Assembly: GCA_963843255.1 (NCBI GenBank)
Contig: CAWJJQ010000008.1
Location: 310,001-374,000, forward strand
Source of the DNA: Bog-159 sp963843255
GTDB taxonomy: Bacteria; Acidobacteriota; Terriglobia; Bryobacterales; Bryobacteraceae
Direction: 5' to 3'
DNA length: 64,000 nt
Part shown: in pieces, positions 44,351 through 52,195 of the stretch
How the letters are laid out: the number at the start of each line of letters is the position of its first letter
Numbering within the stretch: position 1 is the stretch's first letter
The notes under the pieces: model-generated
Seen by the model: only the letters and a program-made list of their open reading frames with translations
Database searches by the model: none
What the model was told of the DNA's origin: nothing
Made by a program: the position numbers and the translations under genes

Positions 44351-45226
44351 CTAGCGCGGCGTGAGTTTCCTCCAGGCCGTCATTGAGCGGCGCAGATTTT
44401 CCGCGGGTTCGATCCGCAGATGGTTGGCGACATCGTATCCCTGCAACCCGATCGGACCGCCATAACCCAGGCGTTTCAACTCCGCCAGCAACTGGTCGAT
44501 GTCGAAATCACCGCGATCGAGCGGCTGGATCAACTGTCCCCAATCCTTGCCATGGCGGTCGGCGCCATTGATCGTCACCAGCGACAGGCGCGGCATCGCC
44601 AGGCGCAGCACCCGTTCCAGCGAATCAGGGCCGTCTGTGCGGAGCCAGTGGCACAAATTGAAGGTCACGCCGACATTCGCGCGACCTGCCTTATCGGCAA
44701 TCCGCATGGCGTCTTCCACCCGCCCGATCAGGTTGCCGAAGTGCGGATAGAGCGATACGGACAGTCCGTATGAGGCAGCCGCATCGGCCACCTCGCGGAC
44801 GGCGGCGACAGCCATGGCGTCGCCCGCCGGATCGGATGGCGTGAAATCGTGGCTGGTGACGGGCAGCCAGACAACCGTTCCTCTTCCTTTCAGCGCGGCT
44901 AAGTTTTGTTTGATGCCCGGATCGATAACGGACGCGCCGCGGTCCACACGCGCACTGCTGTAAACCGCGTACAGTTTCAGCTTGTTTTCGTCGAGCAGCG
45001 GGATGAGTTTCCCGACGAGGTATTCCCAGGCGGCCGGGTCCGCCGCGATCGGTGCAACGCCGCGATAGCCAAGGGCCGCGAGCGTCTCGACGTCCGCGCG
45101 TACCAGAGGTGTTCCCAGATTCTTCACCATGGCGGTGTCCATGGCGAAGAACTCGTTGGGCGGCTGCGCGCCCACCGCCGCGGCCATGATCACTGAGACC
45201 GACATGCCGCAGAACCGGATTCTCAT
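44351..45226 (-). CDS. TIM-barrel isomerase-like protein with altered metal site
   Basis: A 291-residue exported protein (signal peptide about 1-20, SVSVIMAAAVGAQ) of the xylose isomerase-like TIM-barrel superfamily. In active relatives the metal is held by Glu, Asp, His and Glu at fixed strand ends. Here the matching strands read VSLYPHFG, VTFNLCHWLRTDG, LVTINGADRHG and GPIGLQGYDVA, so Asn or Gln stands where acidic or His ligands are expected. It may have lost the metal and changed its chemistry, or use other residues. Its ATG directly follows the LacI stop (TAGATG), so the two are coupled. Confidence 0.8.
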   Translation of the reverse strand: MRIRFCGMSVSVIMAAAVGAQPPNEFFAMDTAMVKNLGTPLVRADVETLAALGYRGVAPIAADPAAWEYLVGKLIPLLDENKLKLYAVYSSARVDRGASVIDPGIKQNLAALKGRGTVVWLPVTSHDFTPSDPAGDAMAVAAVREVADAAASYGLSVSLYPHFGNLIGRVEDAMRIADKAGRANVGVTFNLCHWLRTDGPDSLERVLRLAMPRLSLVTINGADRHGKDWGQLIQPLDRGDFDIDQLLAELKRLGYGGPIGLQGYDVANHLRIEPAENLRRSMTAWRKLTPR

Positions 45227-46285
45227 CTACAGCACCATGGAGTCGTCGCGGCGTAGAGGCCGGCAACTGCTTCGCCGCACGATGGCGGCTGGAATCATCA
45301 TGGGCGCCTGGTCCTTTCCGCCGCCCGCCACTCTAGCTAGCGCGAGGCGCGCCAACTGGCGTCCAACCTCGGCCATGTTCACTTGAATGCAGGTGAGATG
45401 CGCGGCGCGGGCGCCCCCCGACTGCTCGAAACCAATCAGGCTCACGTCCCGCGGCACATCCTTTCCGTGCTGCCTCAGTGCGTCTCTGGCGCCGTGTGCA
45501 ATGTCGTCCGAACCGGCCACCACGGCCGAGAGCGGCGAGTTCTGTTCCAGGATATGCAACATGGCGGCATGCCCGTTGTCGAAGGAGTCGTCGGCCAGAG
45601 CAACAGTGTGCGCGCGCGGCTCCAGGCCGGCGGTTTCCATGGCCGCCACGTAACCTTTGAACATACTGCGATACACCGGGATCGAAGTATCGCCAATAAA
45701 CCAGATGTCGCGATGCCCCAGCCGGATCAGGTACTCCGTGGCTGCGGCCGCGCCACCGACATCGTCATACCGGACATAGTTCGCCGCCGGCACAAACCCG
45801 TCCGCCATGTCGTTGGCCAGGACCACGCTGCTCATGCCCAGCTCACGCAGCGCCTGCAACAGGTTCGGATAATTGGTGCCGCCCACAATCACACAGTCGG
45901 CCATGCCGCGCGCAGCCAAAACACTCGGCAGTTGTAGTTCCGCAGGCGTTTGATTGGCTTGGTAGCGGAACCTGGTAAACAGCAGATGGTAGCCGGAGTC
46001 GGCGCAAAACTCTTCGATGCCCAGCAGGATGCGCGCGTAAGCGCTGCTCAGTCCAAGGCCATTCGAGAGCACGAAGGCGATTACGTTGGAACGTTCGCGC
46101 ACGAAGCTCTGTGCGCGCGCATTAGGACGATACCCGAGCTCGCGGATGGTTTTCGACACCTTTTCGCGAAGCACGGCATCTACGTTGTCGCTGCCGTTCA
46201 GGACGCGTGAAACGGTCCCGATAGACACGGCGGCCTTTTTCGCCACATCCTTGATCGTCGGAAATCCCTGGTTGTTCCGTGGCAT
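45227..46285 (-). CDS. LacI family transcriptional regulator
   Basis: A 352-residue sugar-responsive repressor. The helix-turn-helix TIKDVAKKAAVSIGTVSRVLNGSDNVDAVLREKVSKTIRELGYRPNARAQSF covers about residues 10-61. The periplasmic-binding-protein-like effector domain follows (VIAFVLSNGLGLSSAYARILLGIEEF onwards), with ADCVIVGGTNY and GHRDIWFIGDTS. It lies between a Gfo/Idh gene and the isomerase-like gene in one minus-strand operon. Palindromes with a central CG at 39871 and 47431 are its likely operators, the second directly upstream of its own operon, so it probably regulates itself. The inducer is presumably a sugar. Confidence 0.9.
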   Translation of the reverse strand: MPRNNQGFPTIKDVAKKAAVSIGTVSRVLNGSDNVDAVLREKVSKTIRELGYRPNARAQSFVRERSNVIAFVLSNGLGLSSAYARILLGIEEFCADSGYHLLFTRFRYQANQTPAELQLPSVLAARGMADCVIVGGTNYPNLLQALRELGMSSVVLANDMADGFVPAANYVRYDDVGGAAAATEYLIRLGHRDIWFIGDTSIPVYRSMFKGYVAAMETAGLEPRAHTVALADDSFDNGHAAMLHILEQNSPLSAVVAGSDDIAHGARDALRQHGKDVPRDVSLIGFEQSGGARAAHLTCIQVNMAEVGRQLARLALARVAGGGKDQAPMMIPAAIVRRSSCRPLRRDDSMVL

Positions 46286-46290
46286 CTTGA

Positions 46291-47415
46291 TTAGGGTGTC
46301 GTGTTGATCGGCAACCCTTGATTGACTTCAGCCAGTTCGACGCGGCGCTTCCCGGCAAGAGACAGGTAACAAGCTTCCACGAGGGCCATGGTGGAGAGGT
46401 TATCCAGGCCGCTGTTCTCCGGCGGGCGGCCCTCGGTGATGGCGTCCATAAGAGCGCCCATAGGTCCGCTGAAAGCGTCTGGAAACCAGACCTCCTTCCA
46501 TCGCGGGGTCAGCCACGTGTCCGGCTGCCGCCGCGTGTTGAAGCGCATCTCGCTGGGGCGGCGGTTCGGATAATGGGGCCATCCCAGCCACCCTTCCGCT
46601 ACGCCTTCCAGGCCTTCCACGCGCCACCGTATATACGGATCCTGGTCCTGTGCCGCTGTTCTGGGCCCGACCCAAACGTCGTCCCAGGCCGCCGCCCGAA
46701 ATTGGTTAGCATACTCGAGGATGTACAGACAAATACCGTCCTCGTGTGGGAATCCGGTGCGCGGATCCCGGCGGGCGCTGGTATAGACAGACTCAGGCTC
46801 GCCGAACAGCCAGCGCAACGCGTCCAGGTGATGCACGCTCATGTTGAGCAGGGTGAGCCGCCGGTAATCCTTCAACCACGATTGCCAGTGGGGAACCGCG
46901 CGCATTTCGATCGTGGCCAATACCGGCTCGCCCAGGTAGCCGCGTCGCAGCACCGTGCGCAGCGCGCGGATCGATGGATCGAACCGCATGTTCTGATTGA
47001 CTGCCAGCATAATGCCCTGGCCGGCGCACATCTGCACTAGTTCACGGGCGCTGTCCAAATTGGTCGCCAGCGGCTTCTGGGCCAGGATGCCTTTGGGCTT
47101 CGCACCTATTCGTACCAGTTCCCGCACGATTTCCACTTGCCGGTCAGGCGGCACCGCGATATCAAAAATGTCGATCGAATCGTCTCTGAGCAACTCATCG
47201 ATCGAGTCGTAGACCTGGGGAACACCTCGAAAATCCGCTACTTCGTGCGCAATTTCGGAAGTTCTGGAGGCGAGAGCGGCTACCTGGAACCCGGCATTGC
47301 GGTATGCGGGCAACTGCACATCGCGCATGATGAAGCCCGCGCCGATCGCACCGATCCTATAATCGGAGCGTATGGGAGGGGGCACCGCCTGTTCCAGATC
47401 GAGATTCAGGTCCAT
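46291..47415 (-). CDS. Gfo/Idh/MocA-family oxidoreductase (cytosolic)
   Basis: A 374-residue NAD(P)-dependent oxidoreductase without a signal peptide. The Rossmann motif is YRIGAIGAGFIMRDVQLPAYRNAGFQVAALAS. ILAQKPLATNLDSA holds the EKP-equivalent motif, here QKP, so the Glu before the catalytic Lys is replaced by Gln. The C-terminal domain has LLNMSVHHLDALRWLFGEPESVY. It is the first gene of the LacI operon, and its start is 16 bases from a perfect LacI-type palindrome. The upstream frame has no other start. The substrate is likely the same sugar derivative handled by its neighbours. Confidence 0.85.
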   Translation of the reverse strand: MDLNLDLEQAVPPPIRSDYRIGAIGAGFIMRDVQLPAYRNAGFQVAALASRTSEIAHEVADFRGVPQVYDSIDELLRDDSIDIFDIAVPPDRQVEIVRELVRIGAKPKGILAQKPLATNLDSARELVQMCAGQGIMLAVNQNMRFDPSIRALRTVLRRGYLGEPVLATIEMRAVPHWQSWLKDYRRLTLLNMSVHHLDALRWLFGEPESVYTSARRDPRTGFPHEDGICLYILEYANQFRAAAWDDVWVGPRTAAQDQDPYIRWRVEGLEGVAEGWLGWPHYPNRRPSEMRFNTRRQPDTWLTPRWKEVWFPDAFSGPMGALMDAITEGRPPENSGLDNLSTMALVEACYLSLAGKRRVELAEVNQGLPINTTP

Positions 47416-47430
47416 GGCAGGCTCATTTTC

Positions 47431-47444
47431 ATGAAGCGCTTCAT
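47431..47444. promoter_or_regulatory. Perfect LacI-type operator between divergent operons
   Basis: ATGAAGCGCTTCAT is a perfect 14-base palindrome with a central CG. It lies 16 bases upstream of the Gfo/Idh gene (47415, minus strand) and 82 bases upstream of the divergent isomerase gene (47526). A LacI dimer here could control both. It shares form with the site at 39871, and a weaker half-match sits at 48344-48357. Confidence 0.7.
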
Positions 47445-47486
47445 AGGGCTGGCCCGCTTATGATAGCATTGCTTCGTATTGGATGC

Positions 47487-47506
47487 GAAGTACTTTTGAA
47501 GTACTT
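47487..47506. repeat. Tandem GAAGTACTT repeats in the leader of an isomerase gene
   Basis: GAAGTACTT occurs at 47487-47495 and again at 47498-47506, 11 bases apart, about one helical turn. The core AAGTACTT is self-complementary. The pair lies 20-39 bases before the ATG at 47526. It could be a second protein-binding site or a leader hairpin. Confidence 0.4.
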
Positions 47507-47525
47507 GAAGGACTAACGACCGGCT

Positions 47526-48344
47526 ATGAAACTGGGATTGATCAACTCCGCCTGGCTAGGCACTTCGGTGGACACCGCTACAGGAATCCATCTAACGAAA
47601 GAAATCGGATTTGACACCATCGACATTTTTGCCGATCCGCTGGAGACGGATGCGCGCGAGCGGCGGCTGATCAGGCACGCCTGCCGCGATGCCGGTCTGC
47701 CGGTGCGCTCAGTGGTGGGAATCACGCTGGGTATAGCCGATTTCAATGCGCCAGTCCGCAGGTTCCACGTCGATCGCGCGAAGGCCTACCTCGATCTGGT
47801 TTACGAGCTGGAAGCCAGGAATTTTTTGATCGTCCTGGGCGAGTATATCTGGGAACGCCAGGTGATTGCTCCGCGGGATCAGTGGAAATGGGCGGTGGAA
47901 GGACTGCAAACGTTGGGCGCGCACGCCGCCGGCCTGGGCATCGAGATCGCCATAGAGATTGAGCCTTTCCGTCTTTCTATGATCAATAACACCGGCGAGA
48001 TGGCCCGCTTCCTGGACGACGTGGGATCCAAGGCAGTCGGCGCGAACATCGATATTTCTCATCTCGTGCTGGCTCACGAGGGGCCCGAGCGAATCGCGGC
48101 GCTGGCCGGACGCATCATGCACGCGCACCTTTCCGATTGCGACGGCAAAGTCCATGGGGATCTTCCGCCTGGGCGCGGCTGTGTGCCTTTCGACGCGTAC
48201 CTGAACGCGCTGCGGGATGCCGGGTTCGATGGCGCGGTCAGCATCGAACTGGAGTATTCGCCTGAGCCGGACAAGATCGTAGCCTGGGTGCGCGAAGCCT
48301 ACACCGGCGCGGCTACGATCATGGGGCGGTTACAGCTGCGTTAG
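47526..48344 (+). CDS. Sugar isomerase/epimerase-like TIM-barrel protein
   Basis: A 272-residue cytosolic protein of the xylose isomerase-like superfamily. Unlike the gene at 44351, it keeps the usual metal ligands: Glu in IAIEIEPFRLS (about 143), Asp and His in NIDISHLVLAHEG (about 176-184), His in MHAHLSDCDGK (about 200), and Glu in VSIELEYSPEPD (about 241). It likely isomerises or epimerises a keto sugar made by the Gfo/Idh enzymes. It diverges from the LacI operon across the perfect operator at 47431, with an AAGGACT-type ribosome site upstream. A weak LacI-like half-match overlaps its stop. Confidence 0.85.
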   Translation: MKLGLINSAWLGTSVDTATGIHLTKEIGFDTIDIFADPLETDARERRLIRHACRDAGLPVRSVVGITLGIADFNAPVRRFHVDRAKAYLDLVYELEARNFLIVLGEYIWERQVIAPRDQWKWAVEGLQTLGAHAAGLGIEIAIEIEPFRLSMINNTGEMARFLDDVGSKAVGANIDISHLVLAHEGPERIAALAGRIMHAHLSDCDGKVHGDLPPGRGCVPFDAYLNALRDAGFDGAVSIELEYSPEPDKIVAWVREAYTGAATIMGRLQLR

Positions 48345-48383
48345 TGAACCGTTTCATGAACTTAATGCGTCTAGGCTCTATAC

Positions 48384-50468
48384 TTATACAGCTCTTACCT
48401 GCGCCTTGCGGCCATGAACCGCGATCACCCGCATAGGCTCGCCGCGTACCCAGATGCGGTCTATTTCGATGCTGCCCCAACCCTCGGGTAGCGTAGCGGC
48501 ATACGTAGCCCAATCGCCATCGTGGATGCGTAATCCGGTAAAGCCGATCATGACCGCCTGCAACATAGCGCCGAAATCGGTCAAGAAACAACCGTACGTT
48601 TGATCCTCGCCTTCCTTGATCATGCCGAAGGGCGGCATCCAGAAGGGCCGCCAGGACTGCTCGAACAACTGCCCGGCGAGCTTGCGATCTCCAAAAAACG
48701 CAGCGCCCCCGGCCACTCCCGCAGTGGCGAAGCCGATCATGTACTCGCGCTTGCGCTTCTTGAAATCGGCGTAGGTACGGATCAACGCGTCGGTAGGGAG
48801 CGCAGGGTCGAATGGCAGCAGAAAGCTTAAATCCGGGAAGGCATCCTGGGGGCAGCCATCGTACGCCACCAGCGCGCCGGTCTTCGCATCGCGGGGCAGC
48901 ACCATGGCCGACGTCATGCGCTTCCAGCCCCGCGGCGGCGTATAGCCCACTTGCGCCGCGCACCGTATGGCCGCCTCCAGGGCCGCCGCGCATCCCGCGT
49001 TTACGTACGCATTGTTATCGACGTTATTGATCCCCTCGTTGGGTCCCATGATGTTCCGGATTTCGTAACCGCGCTTGGTGAATTGGCCGCGGCTCGCGAT
49101 CCATTCCGCCACCGACTTCAAAACCGGCCAGGTCGCGGCGCGCAGAAAGTCAGGATCGCCGGTGGCCATCTGATATTGCCAGAAGGCCAGCGCGACGTCG
49201 GCCACCACGTGCTGCTCGCTCCAGCCGGTGTCGGCGAATACCGGCGTGACTTCTGAACCATCTGTCTGCGCGGCCTCCCAGGGGAACTGGGCCCCGCGGT
49301 ATCCGAACAGGCTCGCATTGCGCCGTGCGGCCTCCAGGCCACGCATCCGGAATTCCAGAAGCGACTTGGCGGCCTCCGGCGAGGCCAGCAGCACCGGCAG
49401 CAGCGACCATGTCTCCGTATCCCAAAAACTGTGGCCCAAATAGTGTTCGGTCTGCGAGAGCCCGAAGGGCGCCATGCCGTTCTTGTTGGACCGGTGTACC
49501 GATGAGTGCAGATAGAAGAAAGCCGCATCCAGCGCGCGTTGGCTGTCCGCGTCCCCGTCGATTCGTACGTGCGCCTTCCACAGCTCGCTCCACTCGTCCC
49601 GGTTCTGCTGGCGCAAACGCTCGAAGCCCAGCATGCGGCCCCAGGAGGCCATCCGGATCGCTTGTAAATCGGGGGACGGATGGTAGTAACTCGAGACCGT
49701 CGCCGCGATCGTCTGCACTTTCACCTTGCGGCCCGGTCCCACATCCGCGGCAAACGAAAGTGTCTCGCCCTCCCGCCTGAACCCCGGGCCGGCCGCCACC
49801 GCCAGCGCGATGCCAAGCTGGCTGATGTTTCCGGCGGACTCCCATAACAGAAGGGCGTCGATCCCCCGCGTGCCTTGCGGAATGGCGGCAGCCAGCGCTC
49901 GTCCCGCTATCCCCTGCCTCGCAACATGAGGCAGCACCCGCAGGTTTGTAGCGCTGTCGCCGGTGAATGTGATCTCCTGGCATAACAGAGCCGGAGTCGC
50001 GCGGGACGCAAACTGCAAGACCGAAATCGCGACATGCAAACCGGGCTTCGGTTCGAAATCCAACTCGGTGAACAGTTCGCCCGTGGCCATGTCCAGTGTC
50101 TGCCGCCGCATGGTAACGTGTTCCGGCTGCTGCAGCATGCCCGCATCCCCGATCACCACATCGGTTGCCAGGGCGTATGGCGCCGGAGCCAGGCTTTCGA
50201 CGCGATGCACGGGGTGCGGATAAACGTAGCCGCTGACCGCCGCGGCCGCCTGGGCGAGCGGGTTCGGTCCGGGTCGGATACCGATCAGCCCGTTGCTCAG
50301 GTAAGCCGGATCGATGCGCTGTGAAAAATCGGTGCGCGCCATCACCGGAATGGCCGCGGCCGTGGCGGACCAGCCGTCGGGCGCCAGCCGCAGTCCGGTC
50401 AATGCCAGGGAGCTTCCGGACACAAACGAACGGCGCGAGATCCGCACGGGGTCAGATCCGTGTTTCAT
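48384..50468 (-). CDS. GH65-like glycoside hydrolase, twin-arginine exported
   Basis: A 694-residue enzyme resembling GH65 (acid trehalase, kojibiose and maltose phosphorylases). A twin-arginine signal (RISRRSFVSGSSLALTG) is at about residues 9-25. An N-terminal beta-sandwich covers about 45-290 and the (alpha/alpha)6 barrel about 300-640. GHSFWDTETWSLLPVLL (about 350) is the family core, and the general-acid Glu is in IMGPNEGINNVDNNAYVNAG (about 480). Export suggests hydrolysis rather than phosphorolysis, since free phosphate and phosphorylase products belong inside the cell. The substrate is probably an alpha-linked disaccharide or glycan. It overlaps the upstream GH63/37-like gene by 17 bases, so the two are co-transcribed. 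Confidence 0.8.
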   Translation of the reverse strand: MKHGSDPVRISRRSFVSGSSLALTGLRLAPDGWSATAAAIPVMARTDFSQRIDPAYLSNGLIGIRPGPNPLAQAAAAVSGYVYPHPVHRVESLAPAPYALATDVVIGDAGMLQQPEHVTMRRQTLDMATGELFTELDFEPKPGLHVAISVLQFASRATPALLCQEITFTGDSATNLRVLPHVARQGIAGRALAAAIPQGTRGIDALLLWESAGNISQLGIALAVAAGPGFRREGETLSFAADVGPGRKVKVQTIAATVSSYYHPSPDLQAIRMASWGRMLGFERLRQQNRDEWSELWKAHVRIDGDADSQRALDAAFFYLHSSVHRSNKNGMAPFGLSQTEHYLGHSFWDTETWSLLPVLLASPEAAKSLLEFRMRGLEAARRNASLFGYRGAQFPWEAAQTDGSEVTPVFADTGWSEQHVVADVALAFWQYQMATGDPDFLRAATWPVLKSVAEWIASRGQFTKRGYEIRNIMGPNEGINNVDNNAYVNAGCAAALEAAIRCAAQVGYTPPRGWKRMTSAMVLPRDAKTGALVAYDGCPQDAFPDLSFLLPFDPALPTDALIRTYADFKKRKREYMIGFATAGVAGGAAFFGDRKLAGQLFEQSWRPFWMPPFGMIKEGEDQTYGCFLTDFGAMLQAVMIGFTGLRIHDGDWATYAATLPEGWGSIEIDRIWVRGEPMRVIAVHGRKAQVRAV

Positions 50469-52146
50469 TTCGGCCCGCCTTCACCGCCAGCTCCCGCTTT
50501 GTTTCGCCGCTAGCCAGGGACAGCGTGAAGGGGCCGTCGGATTCCACGCTAACCTGGAATGCGCCCGGCCCGCCGCCAAGCGGCTTCGCCACCAGCGACG
50601 CCACATGACCGTTGAACCGGAACCGCTCGCAGCCGTGCTGAATGCCGGGCGTGAGATTCCAGACGAGCGCGTTTCGGGGCGCGTCGGCGCGCAGGCCGAT
50701 CGCGTATTCCATCAGGTACAGAATGGGACCGATGGCGCTCCAGCCGGCGAAGTCCCCTCGCGCGGGCTTGCCCGGCACGGCCGCATCCGGAGCATAGTTT
50801 TCCCAAATCGTGCGCGTCTTTGCGAAGACCTCCGCGGCCATCTTCAGATGGTTCAAGGCGATCTCGCGGGCCAGCGCGTGGTAGCCGTATTTCTCCAGCC
50901 CGCGCATCACCATGGTATCGGTGGGCGCCCACACGGACCCTTTCCAATAGCCTCCGGCGGGATCGAATCCCAGTTCGTCGGCAGCCAGTGTCGGCACGCG
51001 GTGGAGACGCTTGAACGTCTTCGGATTGTCCAGTTCGGCGGCCAGCGCCTCCGCCTGTTGGGTAGTCGCCACCTTGGCGAGCAGCGTCCAGAAAGCGGCG
51101 ATGGTTTTCACCGGAGCGCGTTTTCCATCCATGGTCAAATCGAAATAGAACCGGCGCGCGGGATCCCACATCGCCTGGTTGATGAGGCCCGCCAGGCGAT
51201 CCGCTTCCGCCGCGTACCTGCCGGCCTCCGCGGTCTTGCCCTGCATGCCGGCAATCTCCGATAACTGGCGCGCGAAGAGCACCATTTCGGCCGATATGTC
51301 GATCCCCGTGCCGCCCCGGTCCAGATAGGCGTTGCGGGTGGAATTATCCATGCTGGCCCAGTCGGTTATGTACAGCCCGTTGCCCTGGAGCAGGTACTCC
51401 TGCAGCGCCGCGTAATAATGCACCAAAGGTTCCCACACGCGCGCCAGCCTCGCCGCATCGCCGGTCATGCGATAGCTCTCCAGTTCGGCCCACGCCAGGA
51501 TAGGGTGATTCAGCGCGTCGAGTGTCAGCCTGGGGTTCTGCTGGGGCGCCGGGCGGCCCTTGTACACGACATCGTAGGGGACGAACGGGGTGCTCGGCCC
51601 CTTTCCCCAACGGCTGAAAAGCGGACGGTTTTCGCTGTTCACCCATTGCGAAAAATCCACGCCCGTCTTGCGTACGATCTCGCGGCAGATCTCGCCGTCC
51701 GGATGCTGCTTGGCGTAGAAATTGTCGAGCGTGCCTATGCCGGGAACCAGGGGATGGGCGTAGTTGCAGAACATGGTCATGAAGCAGCTATCCCACAGGA
51801 AGATGTTCGCGTTGAACGCCGCATCGATGAACTGGGACACGAAGCCGCTCTCGGGCGCGGGCTCGTGAAAGTTCCGGAAAGCCAGTTCCCAGGACCGCCA
51901 ATACATGGCGATCCATTCCGGCTGGCTCTCGTAAATCGGAGACGGCAATTGCCCGCGAACCGACTGCCATTGGGGCAGCGGCGCCGGATCATAACGCTTC
52001 TTCGCGTAAAACTTGCCCAACTCGTCCGGCCCAGGAGCAGCGCGGCTCGAATCGGACTGCGCCCAAGCAGGCGCCAGACGGCCCAGCAGCAACGGCAGAC
52101 TGAAAGCGCGGCGCAGAAAATCTTTGCGCAAGATTCCGCTGTCCAT
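50452..52146 (-). CDS. GH63/37-like (trehalase/MGH-type) glycoside hydrolase, exported
   Basis: A 564-residue exported hydrolase with an (alpha/alpha)6 barrel. The ATG at 52146 (MDSGILRKDFLRRAFSLPLLLGRLAPAWA) gives a signal peptide. The upstream frame to 52317 is the antisense of the divergent gene. ANIFLWDSCFMTMFCNYAHPLVPG (about 110-133) and GYWKGSVWAPTDTMVMRGL (about 400) are features of the GH63/trehalase clan. DFAGWSAIGPILYLMEYAIG (about 465) is also typical. The catalytic Asp is expected in IDISAEM or WDSCF, and I do not assign it. It likely removes alpha-glucose or mannose units and works with the downstream GH65-like enzyme. Confidence 0.8.
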   Translation of the reverse strand: MDSGILRKDFLRRAFSLPLLLGRLAPAWAQSDSSRAAPGPDELGKFYAKKRYDPAPLPQWQSVRGQLPSPIYESQPEWIAMYWRSWELAFRNFHEPAPESGFVSQFIDAAFNANIFLWDSCFMTMFCNYAHPLVPGIGTLDNFYAKQHPDGEICREIVRKTGVDFSQWVNSENRPLFSRWGKGPSTPFVPYDVVYKGRPAPQQNPRLTLDALNHPILAWAELESYRMTGDAARLARVWEPLVHYYAALQEYLLQGNGLYITDWASMDNSTRNAYLDRGGTGIDISAEMVLFARQLSEIAGMQGKTAEAGRYAAEADRLAGLINQAMWDPARRFYFDLTMDGKRAPVKTIAAFWTLLAKVATTQQAEALAAELDNPKTFKRLHRVPTLAADELGFDPAGGYWKGSVWAPTDTMVMRGLEKYGYHALAREIALNHLKMAAEVFAKTRTIWENYAPDAAVPGKPARGDFAGWSAIGPILYLMEYAIGLRADAPRNALVWNLTPGIQHGCERFRFNGHVASLVAKPLGGGPGAFQVSVESDGPFTLSLASGETKRELAVKAGRNETRI

Positions 52147-52195
52147 AGAAATCGGACTTCCGTAGCGGATGATATCATGGCGGGCAGGCAAGATC

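Noticed and set aside
48344..48357. Third LacI-type palindrome
   Set aside because: Only 10 of 14 positions match and it lies between convergent genes, where no promoter is expected. Kept only as a weak note.
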